DNA of 64,000 bases, taken from contig NZ_JAMBON010000014.1 in the NCBI RefSeq assembly GCF_023715655.1, forward strand, positions 22,384 through 86,383. The letters run 5' to 3'. Under the pieces are notes generated by a model. That model was not told the origin of the DNA and made no database searches. It saw only the letters and a list, made by a program, of their open reading frames with translations. Numbering within the stretch: the stretch's first letter is position 1; each line of letters opens with the position of its first letter. Made by a program: the position numbers and the translations under genes. Positions 27,259 to 38,400 of the stretch are shown here, piece after piece. The stretch comes from Oceanobacillus luteolus. Its GTDB lineage: Bacteria > Bacillota > Bacilli > Bacillales > Amphibacillaceae.

Positions 27259-30200
27259 TTATTTTACGAGTTCGATAGGTTTCGGTCCATTCGTGCTTTC
27301 TATTACTTTGTTTTTCCTTTCCCGTTTAAACAATTTCCGAATGCCATTGCCGAACGAATGGAAGAGTCGATATACTGCTGGGATTAATACGAGAGTTATC
27401 ATCGTTGCAAAAAGCAGTCCGGATATGATGGCGGTTGCCATAGGTGCTTGATAATTCCCGGTTGTTCCGGTTGCCAATGCGAGTGGCATCATTCCACCAA
27501 CTGTTGTGAAGGTCGTCATAAAAATCGGCCGGATTCGGTCTTTACCTGCACTTACAATCGCCTCATTCACAGACATTCCTTTTCTCCGCAATTGGTTCGT
27601 GCGGTCAATTAGCAGGATTGCATTGTTCAATACAATTCCAAATAACATCAAAATCCCCATCGCCGACATAATGCTGAGTTCTCGTTGTGTTGCAAACAAC
27701 CCAACTACAACCCCAATGAATGCCATCGGAATGGTGGACATCACAATCAGTGGATGTGCCAAGTTATTAAATTGTACTGCCATAACAAGATAGACGAGGA
27801 AGACAGAAATCACCAAAATCAATGCGAGATCGTAAATCAACTCTTGTTGAGTTTCAATATCCCCGCCTGTTGAAACCGTATAGCCATTTGGCGTCTCAAA
27901 ATCACTAAGCAATTGTTGTATCTCCCGATTAACTGTTCCCAAATCTGTATTCTCTATGTCAGCTGATACGGTAATATATCTTTCCCCATCCAAATGAGAG
28001 ATTTCATTTGGGACTTCCACACTTTGTAAGTCGATGAATGTGCCTAAACTTTCTTCCCCTTGAGCTGTAGGAATTTTCCATTCTAATAATTCTGCTTCTG
28101 AAACGACTTCATCTTTCCATTTTACGACCAATGGAACGGTACGGTCATCCGTGCTGATTTCACTAATTGGCATTTGTAGAAATGCTTCTTCCATCGCTCC
28201 CCGCAATTGAAGTTCAGAAATGCCTGCGTCATCCATTTTCTTGCTGTCCAATTCGACTACTTTTTCAATTGATGTCCGTTCCATCGAGGTGTTGATTCCA
28301 ACTAAGCCTTCAATATCACTCAATTCTTCCTTAAGCGAATTGGCAATATCCAGCAACTGATCAAACTCTTCTCCTTTTACTTGAATTTGTACTGGTTGGC
28401 CAACAGTTGCTACCATCGCTCTCTCAACACTTACTATTGGATAATTTTCAGTGAGTCCACGTAAACTTCTTAAGATTTCCTCATTGACTTCCTTTTGTTC
28501 TCTCGTGATGTCCTCATCTTTAGTCATATTAATCAGCATGAAGAGCAGCGTGCCATCGTCCATGATATAGCTTGTATCCACATCGTCAATTTGGTTCAAT
28601 TCTTTTGTAGCTTGTGAAACGAGTTCTTCTTTTTCATTTGGTGTAATCCCAGGTTCCAATTCAACCAAGATTTCTGTATATCGATTTAGCATATCAGGCA
28701 TAATCGTCATTGGAATTTTGAATAAGAGAAAGACTGAACCAGCGAACATGACGATAAAGATGACAACCATGGCCAAGCTATGACGTTTTCTCTTTACAAT
28801 CCAAGAAATGATACGGTCATAAATTCGGAGCAGTTTTCCTTCTTTTACTTTTTTCTTCGGTGCTTTCAAAAATTTTTCCGAAAGGGCAGGGATGATAGTG
28901 AAAGCAACGAGAAGACTGCTGATCAATGTGACGGAAACAACAGCGAACAGAATGACCATGAACTGACCTACATCACCACTCATTAATCCAATCGGTATAA
29001 ACACAACGATTGTCGTGAGTATGGAAGCAATGACTGCAGAGCTTACTTCTCTTGTTCCTTCCAGGACAGCTTGACGTGCATCAAGTCCTATTTCTTTCTT
29101 CTTGAATATGGATTCTAAAATAACGATGGAGGAGTCGACCATCATTCCTACACCAAGTCCTAAGGCGACTAATGTCATCATATTGAAACTATAACCCAAC
29201 ATCCAAATGGACATAAATGTCAACAAAATGGAAGTTGGAATCGAGATGGCGATAATGACGGTGGCTCGGATATTGCGCAGATAAACAAGTAGAATGAGAA
29301 TTGCGATAATTCCTCCGATAATGATGTTTTCCGTTATCCCATTAATCGAATCTTCTACATAATCCGCTTGTGCGACAAGCTCATTTACCGTAAAGCCATC
29401 CACTAAATTTTCGTCTTTTATCTTTTGAATTTCTGTTCTTACAGCATCGGCCATTTCAATTTGAGTCACACCAGCAGATCTGCCGACTTGGACAAAAATA
29501 AAATCCTTCGATCCTTCTTTCCAGACATACGAAGATGTTTCCATTGGCTCTAAAGAGACTTGAGCAATATCAGAAACGGTGATTAAACCATTCTGTGTTG
29601 GGATTTTTATATTTTCAATGTTCTCTTCCGAAGAAAGATTGGTCTCAAAACGTATTGCAGGTTGTTCATTTTCAGCAGTGAATTCCCCTAATGTTGCATC
29701 TGTATTTGCCTGCTGGATAATCGATATCACCTGGTTACTGTCTAATCCATGTTCTGTCAAACGATCCTTGTTAAAGGAAATGACCATTTCATATTCCTGG
29801 ATACCCATCAGAGCGACATCTTTTACTTCTGGTAAATCTTCTAAACGGGGCTCAAGGACTTCCTCTGCAAAACTTGTCATTTCATTCATGTCCCCGTCGG
29901 AGATGTCCATGAAAAACTCATAGCTTTGACTCAAGCTCATTTGCTCTGCGATAACATCGGTCACTCCTGAAATATTGGCAGTCATTGTAGTAGTGGTCGT
30001 TTGGATTTCCTTGGAAACTTCTTCACCACGGCCTTGCTCAATCATAATTTGAATATTGCTCATCCCAGTCATTGTTGTAGAAAAAACATCCTCTACACCT
30101 TCAATTCCAAGAATTGCTCGCTCCAATGGTGTAGTAATCTGCCGTTCCACTTCAATTGCCGCCATATCCCCAGCACTAATGGCGACATAAGCACCATCAA

Positions 30201-30318
30201 AATCAACTTCCGGCATTAATTCCGCATCTAACTTGGTGATGGAATAGGCCCCAACCAAAATCGTTAAAATAGTTAACAACCCGACCAAAATCTTCCTGTT
30301 TAAAATAAATCGAATCAT
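27259..30318 (-). CDS. RND efflux pump, SwrC/AcrB-type (copy 1)
   Basis: A 1019-residue RND transporter with the two-fold layout: TM1 at residues 8-28, a large outer loop, the TM block about 325-500 with the proton-relay motif GVGMMVDSSIVILE, a second outer loop, then the C-terminal TM block (NNAILLIDRTNQL). Related Gram-positive pumps (SwrC/YerP) export lipopeptides and amphiphiles without an outer-membrane channel. No adaptor (MFP) gene is nearby. ATG at 30318 behind GGGGGAAGTAA. A second such pump lies 5 kb downstream; the two are clearly diverged. Confidence 0.92.
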   Translation of the reverse strand: MIRFILNRKILVGLLTILTILVGAYSITKLDAELMPEVDFDGAYVAISAGDMAAIEVERQITTPLERAILGIEGVEDVFSTTMTGMSNIQIMIEQGRGEEVSKEIQTTTTTMTANISGVTDVIAEQMSLSQSYEFFMDISDGDMNEMTSFAEEVLEPRLEDLPEVKDVALMGIQEYEMVISFNKDRLTEHGLDSNQVISIIQQANTDATLGEFTAENEQPAIRFETNLSSEENIENIKIPTQNGLITVSDIAQVSLEPMETSSYVWKEGSKDFIFVQVGRSAGVTQIEMADAVRTEIQKIKDENLVDGFTVNELVAQADYVEDSINGITENIIIGGIIAILILLVYLRNIRATVIIAISIPTSILLTFMSIWMLGYSFNMMTLVALGLGVGMMVDSSIVILESIFKKKEIGLDARQAVLEGTREVSSAVIASILTTIVVFIPIGLMSGDVGQFMVILFAVVSVTLISSLLVAFTIIPALSEKFLKAPKKKVKEGKLLRIYDRIISWIVKRKRHSLAMVVIFIVMFAGSVFLLFKIPMTIMPDMLNRYTEILVELEPGITPNEKEELVSQATKELNQIDDVDTSYIMDDGTLLFMLINMTKDEDITREQKEVNEEILRSLRGLTENYPIVSVERAMVATVGQPVQIQVKGEEFDQLLDIANSLKEELSDIEGLVGINTSMERTSIEKVVELDSKKMDDAGISELQLRGAMEEAFLQMPISEISTDDRTVPLVVKWKDEVVSEAELLEWKIPTAQGEESLGTFIDLQSVEVPNEISHLDGERYITVSADIENTDLGTVNREIQQLLSDFETPNGYTVSTGGDIETQQELIYDLALILVISVFLVYLVMAVQFNNLAHPLIVMSTIPMAFIGVVVGLFATQRELSIMSAMGILMLFGIVLNNAILLIDRTNQLRRKGMSVNEAIVSAGKDRIRPIFMTTFTTVGGMMPLALATGTTGNYQAPMATAIISGLLFATMITLVLIPAVYRLFHSFGNGIRKLFKRERKNKVIESTNGPKPIELVK

Positions 30319-30541
30319 TTACTTCCCCCGCCCCTGATTTTTTTGGAGACAATGGTTTGTTTTATTGTCCCAATCCCCTAATTAATCCTTAAGTTAAGCT
30401 TATAATGAAAACAAAAATTCTATAATGAGCTAAAGATTTATTTTATCTCAGCCTTGAGACTTAGTTGGTTTAAGGCCGATGGATGAGGAGTCAGGGCTTG
30501 CCTTTAAAAACTTACTAGAGATATATACACGGACTCCCCAT

Positions 30542-31231
30542 CTATCCATAGATCTCGTTCATCCAATCCACAATGCTGAGTTGGTTTTCCTTCCTAAGGT
30601 CATCGACGTTATGATGGCCAATAATGTGACCGTCTTTTATAGCCACTACCTCATCCAGGATGTTTTCTATTTCTCTAATTTCATGAGTGGTAATTAAGAT
30701 GAGCTGCTTTTCCAAATCCACAAAGGAAATCAATCCTTTTACAATGGAATTCCGGACCATCGGGTCAAGGCCGGAAAAGGGTTCATCCATCAAAACTACC
30801 GGAGTATGGCGTGCTAATGTTAGTACGATTTTGACCCGCCCACGGTTCCCTTTTGAAAGATGTTTTAATTTCTTTTCCGGTTCAAGCTTCATGAAATCCA
30901 TGATCTCATATGCTTTTTCGATATCAAAGTCCCCAAATTGACTTGCATGAAACTCAATCGTATCCTTGACAGTAAAAAAGCGGTAATATTCATCAAGCTC
31001 TGACAGATAGGCAACAGAAGAAGCGATTTGCCGATTCACTTTTTCTCCATTTACCGTAATCTCACCACTTGTCGGATGGATCAATCCGGCAATCAACTTT
31101 AAAGTAGTCGATTTTCCGCTGCCATTTTCCCCGACAAGTCCGATCAATTTACCTTGATCAAGTTCCAAATCCACTTGATTCAGTGCAGTTCGGGATCCGT
31201 ATTTTTTCGTTACATTCGTCAACTTAATCAC
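30542..31231 (-). CDS. ABC transporter ATP-binding protein
   Basis: A 229-residue ATPase: Walker A GENGSGKST, signature variant LSKGNRGRVKI, Walker B VVLMDEPFSGLD, switch His in ITTHE. It starts three bases after the GntR-type gene and is the last gene of the operon permease-regulator-ATPase. This arrangement matches YtrA/YhcF-type GntR-ABC systems, several of which respond to cell-envelope stress. The transported compound is unknown. Confidence 0.9.
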   Translation of the reverse strand: MIKLTNVTKKYGSRTALNQVDLELDQGKLIGLVGENGSGKSTTLKLIAGLIHPTSGEITVNGEKVNRQIASSVAYLSELDEYYRFFTVKDTIEFHASQFGDFDIEKAYEIMDFMKLEPEKKLKHLSKGNRGRVKIVLTLARHTPVVLMDEPFSGLDPMVRNSIVKGLISFVDLEKQLILITTHEIREIENILDEVVAIKDGHIIGHHNVDDLRKENQLSIVDWMNEIYG

Positions 31232-31234
31232 TGC

Positions 31235-31606
31235 TTATTCTCCTTTCCGATTTAAATATTCCGTTAATCCCTGTTTTATCTCTTCTTTTGTATAGCCCAT
31301 TTCAAACATCTGCTTGGTGAAATTCATTAAGATTTCCTTTTTCATTTCTTCACGTATGGATGCAATCACTTCCGTATCCTCTGTAACAAATGTTCCTTGC
31401 CCACGTTTGGATTCAACAATATCCATCGTTTCCAACTCCCTATAAGTTCGTTGTACCGTATTCGGATTGACATTTACTTCAATTGCCATTTCGCGGACGG
31501 ATGGCAATTTACCACCTGCCGTCAGTTCACCCCGGATAATCCGTTTCTTAATCATTTCTGCAATTTGTTCGTATATAGGCTTAGATGAATGAAATAATTC
31601 TGCCAT
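31235..31606 (-). CDS. GntR family regulator, YtrA/YhcF-type
   Basis: A 123-residue short GntR protein: winged helix at residues about 10-78 (PIYEQIAEMIKKRI, LPSVREMAIEVNVNPNTVQRTYRELE) and only a short C-terminal dimer helix, as in the YtrA subfamily. ATG at 31606, eight bases after GAGGTG. The matching inverted-repeat operator is at 32429-32456 over the operon promoter, so it most likely represses its own operon until an inducer is present. Confidence 0.9.
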   Translation of the reverse strand: MAELFHSSKPIYEQIAEMIKKRIIRGELTAGGKLPSVREMAIEVNVNPNTVQRTYRELETMDIVESKRGQGTFVTEDTEVIASIREEMKKEILMNFTKQMFEMGYTKEEIKQGLTEYLNRKGE

Positions 31607-31611
31607 GATGT

Positions 31612-32403
31612 CTACACCTCTACTTTTTTGTCTATGATCCAGCATGCACCGAAAAACATAAGGATTGCCATAATCGAATCCCTAATAAAATGTCCAATAT
31701 AGAAAATGGAAGTATCCATCATTGTTCCTGCTTCAAAATAATCTTCCGTCATCGTAAACTTGAACTCAAATCCTGTAATGACGTCGTTTGCTGAAATAGC
31801 TCCCCAATCTGTGAGCATTTGAATGAATGACAAATGGACGAATTGGTCGTAAAGATACCCGAACAGTAAGAAGGATGCAAATGTAATTAAAAAACTAAGG
31901 AAATCATTCATCCGCTGGCTACATGTCAGGAAGATTGACCAAAAGAACATGAACGTCAACGCCATCCGAATGGCTGAGGTGTAAATTCCAAAGGTGGATA
32001 GTCCAAGAAGATTTATCGTTGATTGCTCCGTCAAAAAATTATAATGGTCACTGAAGAAATTATTTGTAAATATCGCGATAGGAATAAAGGTTAGTGACAT
32101 AAACAAGATGCCTGCTGCCAGTTTAGAGAGGAGCAAACCTGTGACTGGCATTGGTGTATGCAACCATAGATGCAATCTCTTTCTTTCGGAATTCAAAGCA
32201 TAGAGGAGGTAGAGGAATAAGAAGAATAAGTGGAACAGAAGAACAACTCCTAATGCTCCCATGATGAGTTCCTCTTCCAAGCCGAGACGATAACCAATGT
32301 AATAAGCTAAGGCAATGACTCCAGCATAGAGAATCAAAACAAAGATGAATATGGGTAAACCAAGGCGCAATTCCTTCTTTGTTAAAGCCAACCAAGCGTT
32401 CAT
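31612..32403 (-). CDS. ABC-2-type membrane permease, first gene of the GntR-ABC operon
   Basis: A 263-residue protein with about six membrane segments and the fold layout of an ABC-2 permease; the N-terminus MNAWLALTKKELRLG is typical of this class. It starts at 32403 behind TTAGGAGG and ends six bases before the GntR gene. It would be the membrane partner of the ATPase at 30542. Sequence gives no substrate. Confidence 0.8.
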   Translation of the reverse strand: MNAWLALTKKELRLGLPIFIFVLILYAGVIALAYYIGYRLGLEEELIMGALGVVLLFHLFFLFLYLLYALNSERKRLHLWLHTPMPVTGLLLSKLAAGILFMSLTFIPIAIFTNNFFSDHYNFLTEQSTINLLGLSTFGIYTSAIRMALTFMFFWSIFLTCSQRMNDFLSFLITFASFLLFGYLYDQFVHLSFIQMLTDWGAISANDVITGFEFKFTMTEDYFEAGTMMDTSIFYIGHFIRDSIMAILMFFGACWIIDKKVEV

Positions 32404-32428
32404 ATTTTTAGCCTCCTAAAAACAAAAA

Positions 32429-32474
32429 TTAGTGTACTATTTGTATAGTACACTAATACATCAATACATGTCAA
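32429..32474 (-). promoter_or_regulatory. Operon promoter with YtrA-like operator
   Basis: On the minus strand TTGACA (32469-32474) and TACTAT (32445-32450) form a promoter with an 18-base spacer. Over the -10 lies a perfect 11-base inverted repeat, TTAGTGTACTA (32429-32439) and TAGTACACTAA (32446-32456). It contains AGTGTA/TACACT as in YtrA-type operators, here 12 bases apart. Binding would block the polymerase. Confidence 0.75.
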
Positions 32475-32624
32475 TGAATTTTTAGATAAATTAAAAAATA
32501 TTCTGCAGTTACAGACTTTTATCAGGATGGGGGATAGACGGATATGTACATTAGACAAAATCTTAAAAGCATGGGAGAATCAAAGCTAAGCCTGCTTATT
32601 TAAAATTAATATGGAGGGATACAT

Positions 32625-32960
32625 ATGAGTCAATTACCTAATTGTCCAGAGTGCCAATCTGATCTTACATATGAGGATGGTGTTCTTTTAGTTTGTCCAA
32701 TGTGCGGTCATGAATGGTCACCTGCTGCAGAGACAGAAGAAACAGAGTCAGTTGTGAAAGATGCATTTGGCAATATCCTTACAGATGGAGACTCCGTGAC
32801 TTTAATCAAGGATCTTAAAGTAAAAGGAAGCTCGAATCCGCTGAAACAAGGAACAAAAGTGAAAAATATTACACTAATTGATGGCGATCATAACATTGAT
32901 TGTAAAATTGATGGTTTCGGGCCGATGAAGTTAAAATCAGAATTTGTTAAAAAATTATAA
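32625..32960 (+). CDS. yjdM: YjdM/PhnA zinc-ribbon protein
   Basis: A 111-residue protein with an N-terminal zinc ribbon (Cys7, Cys10, Cys24, Cys27; [10 protein letters not shown] and CPMCGHEW) and the family core [23 protein letters not shown]. Often named PhnA, but it is not a proven phosphonatase and has no phosphonate genes beside it here. Start ATG at 32625 after ATGGAGGGA. Single gene followed by a terminator. Confidence 0.92.
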   Translation: MSQLPNCPECQSDLTYEDGVLLVCPMCGHEWSPAAETEETESVVKDAFGNILTDGDSVTLIKDLKVKGSSNPLKQGTKVKNITLIDGDHNIDCKIDGFGPMKLKSEFVKKL

Positions 32961-32968
32961 TGCAGGAA

Positions 32969-33009
32969 ATGGGCAGGGAGAGTTGATACACTAACACTGC
33001 CCCTTTTTG
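32969..33009 (+). terminator. Terminator of yjdM
   Basis: GGGCAG (32971-32976) pairs with CTGCCC (32997-33002), followed by CTTTTTG. Confidence 0.65.
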
Positions 33010-33147
33010 CCACCTTACTCCTAATTCATAAGTCTATTGTAAATAGTGAAAAGTTATGTTTGTATAATACCTGGAGCTTGTATGTTTAATCCAGAGGAAC
33101 ATAGGTTAAAAGAGTGATAGAAATGAATAGGAAAGGTGAGAAAAGGA

Positions 33148-33939
33148 ATGGACAAAAATTTAAACCCTGATTCTGAAAACAATGAAAATCAAACGGAAGA
33201 GGAAATTACTGACCCCCAAGAAGAAACATTACATCAACATGCTTCAACCACTCAACCAGAGATCCACACCCCTCATCAAGCGAATATGGAACAAAGTTCT
33301 AATCAGCAAGAAACAAAATCCCAAAACAAAATCAACTTTGACTTTGGAAAGAGCATGAATGAATCGAAGAGTATTGTGAAGGATGCTGTGTTCAGACCGC
33401 ATTCCTTAATCGTTTCGAATCGATCCATCAGTATAGAAACAAGTGTCATCATTTTTGTAATCCTTACTATACTTGTAGGGGTATCTGCTTATTTTAGTGT
33501 TAAAAACTTTATGGACAACGCGTTCGGCGGCTTTGGAAGCCTCTTTGGTCCCTCGATTGGAATCGACTTTTTATTCCTTACGATGCTAGGTTGGCTCGCT
33601 ACATTTGCCATTGGGTATTTTTCTTTGTACTTTATGCTATCCTACTTCGGCAACAGAAAAATGGATCACCAATTATTATTAACGAAATATGCTATCGTCA
33701 ACATTCCGTTCGTCCTTGTATTTTGTTTAATTTTCACCCTCTTCGGATTCGTACTGATTGATTTCTTTTTAATCATGTATGTATTCGGACTCATGCTGTT
33801 CGGAATGATTCATATTTATCTTTTCCTTATGAATGTGGATAAGCCAAAATATGATTTGTTTTGGTTGAGTTCAGGGTATTTACTAGTGTTGTTAGTCGCA
33901 ACTTACTTTATTACTGGAATTGATTTTGGATTATTTTAA
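33148..33939 (+). CDS. Hypothetical membrane protein with a disordered N-terminus
   Basis: A 263-residue protein not recognised as a named family. Residues 1-75 are polar and rich in Glu, Gln, Asn and His (probably disordered and cytoplasmic). After a link region come about five membrane segments between residue 100 and the end, separated by very short loops, as in Yip1-like proteins. ATG at 33148, eight bases after AGGTGAG. Stand-alone gene between terminators. Confidence 0.75.
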   Translation: MDKNLNPDSENNENQTEEEITDPQEETLHQHASTTQPEIHTPHQANMEQSSNQQETKSQNKINFDFGKSMNESKSIVKDAVFRPHSLIVSNRSISIETSVIIFVILTILVGVSAYFSVKNFMDNAFGGFGSLFGPSIGIDFLFLTMLGWLATFAIGYFSLYFMLSYFGNRKMDHQLLLTKYAIVNIPFVLVFCLIFTLFGFVLIDFFLIMYVFGLMLFGMIHIYLFLMNVDKPKYDLFWLSSGYLLVLLVATYFITGIDFGLF

Positions 33940-33960
33940 TCAGATAAATAATACATCGTT

Positions 33961-33998
33961 TGGGTCAGTCAGGAGTTCCTTGATTGGCCCATTTTTTT
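33961..33998 (+). terminator. Terminator of the hypothetical membrane protein gene
   Basis: GGGTCAGTCAGG pairs, with wobbles, with CCTTGATTGGCCC, followed by ATTTTTTT. Confidence 0.75.
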
Positions 33999-34028
33999 GA
34001 CAATAGAGTATGGATTAGGAGAAAGCAA

Positions 34029-34775
34029 ATGAATTTAGAAGGACCAATAGCAGTGGGAAATACTGCAGAGATCTATCTTTGTGAGGGTATGGTTGTCAAG
34101 GTATTTAAAGACCATTTACCAGATACAGAGTCAGTTTATGAAGCGAAAAAGCAGGAGTTTGTGTATTCAAAAGGACTTCCTGTACCCCGAGTCATTGATG
34201 TTTTGAAAGTACATGGGAAACAAGCGATAGTCATGGAGCATATCAACGGGAAAACAATTGGTGAACTTGTATCTGAGAATAGACAGCAAACGGAGCATTA
34301 CATGGATCTCTCCATTGACGTGCAGCAACAGATTCATAGCGTTACAGCTGATTCATTCGAACCGATGGCGGTTAAATTAAGGAGTAAAATTAAGCAGGCT
34401 GTCATCGAAGAAAAATATAAAACTAGTTTAGTTCGCAAATTAGAATCCATGCCGAATAACAATAGTTTATGCCATGGAGATTTCCACTTTTTTAATTTAA
34501 TTGTTACAGATAATGATGAAGTAAAAATAATAGACTGGGTAGATGCAAGTGCAGGGGATAGCTGTGCTGACATTTGTCGGACATACCTTTTGTACTCACA
34601 GCTTTCCACAGAGCTAGCTGAAATGTATATGCGAGTATATCTTAGTAAGAGTGATTTTTCTAGAGACGAAATCTTACAATGGGAGCCGATCCTTGCGGGC
34701 GCCAGGCTGGCTGAGAATATAGAGAAGGCTGAGGCAGAACGTCTATTAGGTATAATTAAAGATGCCTGCTCCTGA
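34029..34775 (+). CDS. Aminoglycoside phosphotransferase-like kinase
   Basis: A 248-residue protein of the APH/choline-kinase-like fold: catalytic loop LCHGDFHFFNLI (HGDxxxxN) near residue 155, metal motif IIDWVDAS near 175, and an N-terminal nucleotide region with VKVF and a later MEHINGKTI hinge. Such stand-alone kinases phosphorylate small hydroxyl compounds; an antibiotic target cannot be claimed. ATG at 34029, seven bases after GGAG. Confidence 0.85.
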   Translation: MNLEGPIAVGNTAEIYLCEGMVVKVFKDHLPDTESVYEAKKQEFVYSKGLPVPRVIDVLKVHGKQAIVMEHINGKTIGELVSENRQQTEHYMDLSIDVQQQIHSVTADSFEPMAVKLRSKIKQAVIEEKYKTSLVRKLESMPNNNSLCHGDFHFFNLIVTDNDEVKIIDWVDASAGDSCADICRTYLLYSQLSTELAEMYMRVYLSKSDFSRDEILQWEPILAGARLAENIEKAEAERLLGIIKDACS

Positions 34776-34814
34776 TAATAGCTGATTCATTATGACTGTA
34801 GAAGGTGATGTGTC

Positions 34815-35288
34815 TTGATCAAAGAACTCGATATCCGCGACCGTACTATTTCTGAAGAGGTCTTGGAGCTTCAAGTAGCCTCTTACAAAATAGAGGCGGA
34901 AATCATTAATTATCTGGAACTACCACCACTTAAAGAAACAATCGATATATTAGAACAGTGTGGAGAAACATTTTACGGTTATTTTTACAATGATAGACTT
35001 TGTGGCGTTTTATCAATAAAAGAAGTAAATGAGGTAGTCGATATTCATCGGCTGTTTGTTCACCCTGATTATTTTGGAAGAGGGATTGCCCAAAAACTGT
35101 TTATCTTTCTCGAAGAAAAGTATCTAGGTATCACAATAAAAACTGCAACAGCATCTAAAAATATCCCAGCAGTTAAATTTTATAAAAAGAACGGTTTTAA
35201 AGTTACGAAAGAAATAATCGTGAATGAACGACTGACCTTAATGGAATTTGAGAAAACTCGTTCTGAGGTTAAAAAGGGTCACTTCTAA
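34815..35288 (+). CDS. GNAT N-acetyltransferase
   Basis: A 157-residue acetyltransferase with motif A LFVHPDYFGRGIAQKLFIFL (R/Q-x-x-G-x-A loop as GRGIA) and the C-terminal NIPAVKFYKKNGFK. TTG start at 34815 after GAAGGTGA. It lies 40 bases after the APH-like kinase and may be co-transcribed with it. Substrate unknown. Confidence 0.88.
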   Translation: MIKELDIRDRTISEEVLELQVASYKIEAEIINYLELPPLKETIDILEQCGETFYGYFYNDRLCGVLSIKEVNEVVDIHRLFVHPDYFGRGIAQKLFIFLEEKYLGITIKTATASKNIPAVKFYKKNGFKVTKEIIVNERLTLMEFEKTRSEVKKGHF

Positions 35289-35396
35289 AGAGAATGTTCA
35301 TTATGAAAAAGTCGTACTTTAAATAAATGCTGAAGTTCACAATTTAAATGTCGATATTCAAAAATAAGAATTCATTACTAACCTCAAGCTATAAAA

Positions 35397-35430
35397 AAGA
35401 GCGACCAGAATCCACTTCTGATCGCTCTTA
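35397..35430. terminator. Terminator of the second RND gene
   Basis: AAGAGCGACCAGAA and TTCTGATCGCTCTT pair over 14 bases with one wobble; on the minus strand a T-run follows. Confidence 0.88.
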
Positions 35431-35434
35431 AAGT

Positions 35435-38400
35435 TTAATCTTCTATAATATTTTTTCTATCCTTTTTGAATAGCTTCGATAATAGTTCATACACAAGCGG
35501 TACGATGAATAGTGTCAGGAATGTCGAACTAGCAAGTCCGCCGACAACAGTAATACCTAGGTCTCTTGAAACAAGTCCACTACCACCGGTTACAGCCAAT
35601 GGAATCAATGCTCCAATCGTTGCGATAGCTGTCATTAAGATTGGACGGAGACGAGTTCCTCCACCTTCAATGATTGCTTCTCGCAATGTCATGCCACTGC
35701 GTTCCATTCTGATGATTCTATCGACAAGAACAATGGCGTTCGTGACGATAATTCCAATTAACATCAGAAGTCCCATCATAACCGTTACTGAGATTGTTTC
35801 TCCTGTCAGGTATAGGCCGACGAAGGAACCAATGACAGCAAATGGCAGGGAGAATAGGATAGCGAATGGTGCAATACCTTCGCTAAAGGTGACTACAAGA
35901 ATAAAGTAGACAATCGCTATTGCTGCAAGCATTGCTACAGCTAGCTGTTCAAAGGTTTGCTCCATATCTGCAGCAACCCCGGCGATGCCGTATTCCACAC
36001 CTTTTGGTAATTCCATTGCTTCAATAGCTTCATCCATTTCAGATGTCACTTGAGAAATATCTTGATCCAAAATCGTCCCAGATACTGAAGCGTAATATTG
36101 GTTATTACTTCTTGATAACGAAGCAACTGTTGCATCTTCTTCAACGGTCACCAAATCCGATAATGGAAGCTCTGTACCAGGTGCAGCAGGAATTGCTATC
36201 GGTGTTTCCAGTAACTCATCAATCGATGTGACAGCGGTCTGTTCCTCCTGCTGAACAATGACATCTAATGTATCTCCATCTTTTTCAACAGTTGTGATCA
36301 CTTCTTGGGAACCAGTACTACTTAGCGCCCCGACTACTTGACCTGTCGTTAAGCCATATTGTAATAGTTCCGCCTGATTTACGTTCAATATGTGTTCGAC
36401 ATATGTGCTTTCTGCTGTTGAGGTTACATCTGTCAAGCGGTCATTAGCAGCCATTTCTTCCTCAACCATTTCGACAGCTTTATTTAAATCATTTAAATTC
36501 TCACTGTAAAATGTATAGCTGAGTTCATTGGATGACATACTCATTCCACTGAAGTCTTGACTGATCCACTCACCAGGGTGGTCAATTTCTGATAGTTCGT
36601 CTTTAATTTCCTCTTTTACTTCAGAGAAATTCTCCATCTCACTATCAAACGTTGCGAATATCAACGCTCCTCCACCAGCACCCATCATAGCGGCTTGTGG
36701 ATCAGAGGAGTCTGTGACAGAAAGCTGAATGATTTCTGTATCCTCACGGTCAATTAGTTTATCTTCCACTTCACCAACATATTCTAACGTGTCTTCCATT
36801 AGCTCACCAGGTTCTGGGGAGTAGGTGAGGTACATTACTTTTTCCTCTTCACTGCCTAGGAAACTGAATCCGATGAGTGGTGTTAGAAGTAAGCTTCCAA
36901 CGAGTAAAGAAATTGCTGTGATGGACGTAATAATTTTATGATTTAAAGTCCAATTCAGGGCCTTTTTATATCCTTGAGTAAATTTCCCTTGTTCTTTATG
37001 TTTGATTACCGTCCGGTCACCATATAATTTCTTTTTAAATAACGTATGGGATAGGGAAGGTACAATGGTAATCGCCACAAGTAAAGAAGCAAGCAACGCG
37101 AGGGACATCGTTAATGCGAATGGCATGAATAGCTCACCGACCATTCCACCCATAAATGCGATTGGTGCAAATACCGCGATCGTTACTAGAGTGGACGAAA
37201 GGATTGGTTTGAACATTTCAATCGTAGCCTCACGAATCAATGCCCGTCCTGTTAGTTTCTCGTCTTTCAAATGCAGACGTCGATATATATTTTCCACTAC
37301 GACAATTGAGTCATCAATTACCCGACCGATTGCTACCGTAACTGCCCCGAGTGTCATAATGTTCATCGTAATATCGAGGTAGTTTAAAATAAGGAAAGCT
37401 ATAAAAATGGAAACTGGAATAGAAATGATGGAAATGACCGTTGACTTGATATCACGTAAGAAAAGTAAAATGATGATAACGGCAATTAAACCACCAAATA
37501 ATGCTTTTTCTACCATCGTACTCACGGAGTCTTCAATCGGTTGTCCTTGGTCAAGGGAAATATCAACGACTAGGCCATCCAATCGCTCTTGTTCTTCATC
37601 CATGAGTTCTTTTACAGCATTTACAACATCGACTGTGTTTGCTTGTTGGCCTTTAACAATTTGGATTGCAATCGCATCTTCACCGTTCGTCCGGGAAACG
37701 GATTCGACTTGACCAACGGTTTCGATATCGGCAATCTCACCAAGCTCGATAAATGGTTCAGGATTCGTCTCTGTTGGTGTAACAGGAATAATCATTTCTT
37801 TCAGATCTTCGGCGGTCATGAATTTACCATCTACAGATACGGCTTGTTCCCCTTCCGTAAATTCATATAATCCGAGGGATATATCCAGGTCACTTGCTTG
37901 GATGATATCTTTAACAGAATCCTCCGTAAGATCAAGCTCTTCTAGAGTCGTCTGGTCAAAAGTCAGTTGTACTTCTTCCACATGCTGACCAGTCATGGTA
38001 GCCGATGCTACACCATCCAGCTTTTCAATCTTAGGAAGGATAACGTTCGTGACGGTTGATGTCAGTTCAACAATATCCTCCGTTTCACTGCTGATACTTA
38101 ACGCAACGACTGGCATCATATCCATGCTGATTGCAGTTATCGATGGTTCTTGAGCATCATCTGGGAGAGTGACATTTTCTACTATATCTTGCAATTGTCG
38201 GCGTTTTTCATCCATATCCACGCCATATTCGTATTCAATTTGAATATTAGAAAGACTGGCAGATGAAGTGGAGTATAAATTCTTCACATCCTCCAAGTCC
38301 TCAATCGCCCGTTCTAGTGGAATCGTAACATCATCCATCACCTGTTCAGCTGTTGCCCCAGGATAAACATCCATTACCATTAAATATGGAATGGAGATGT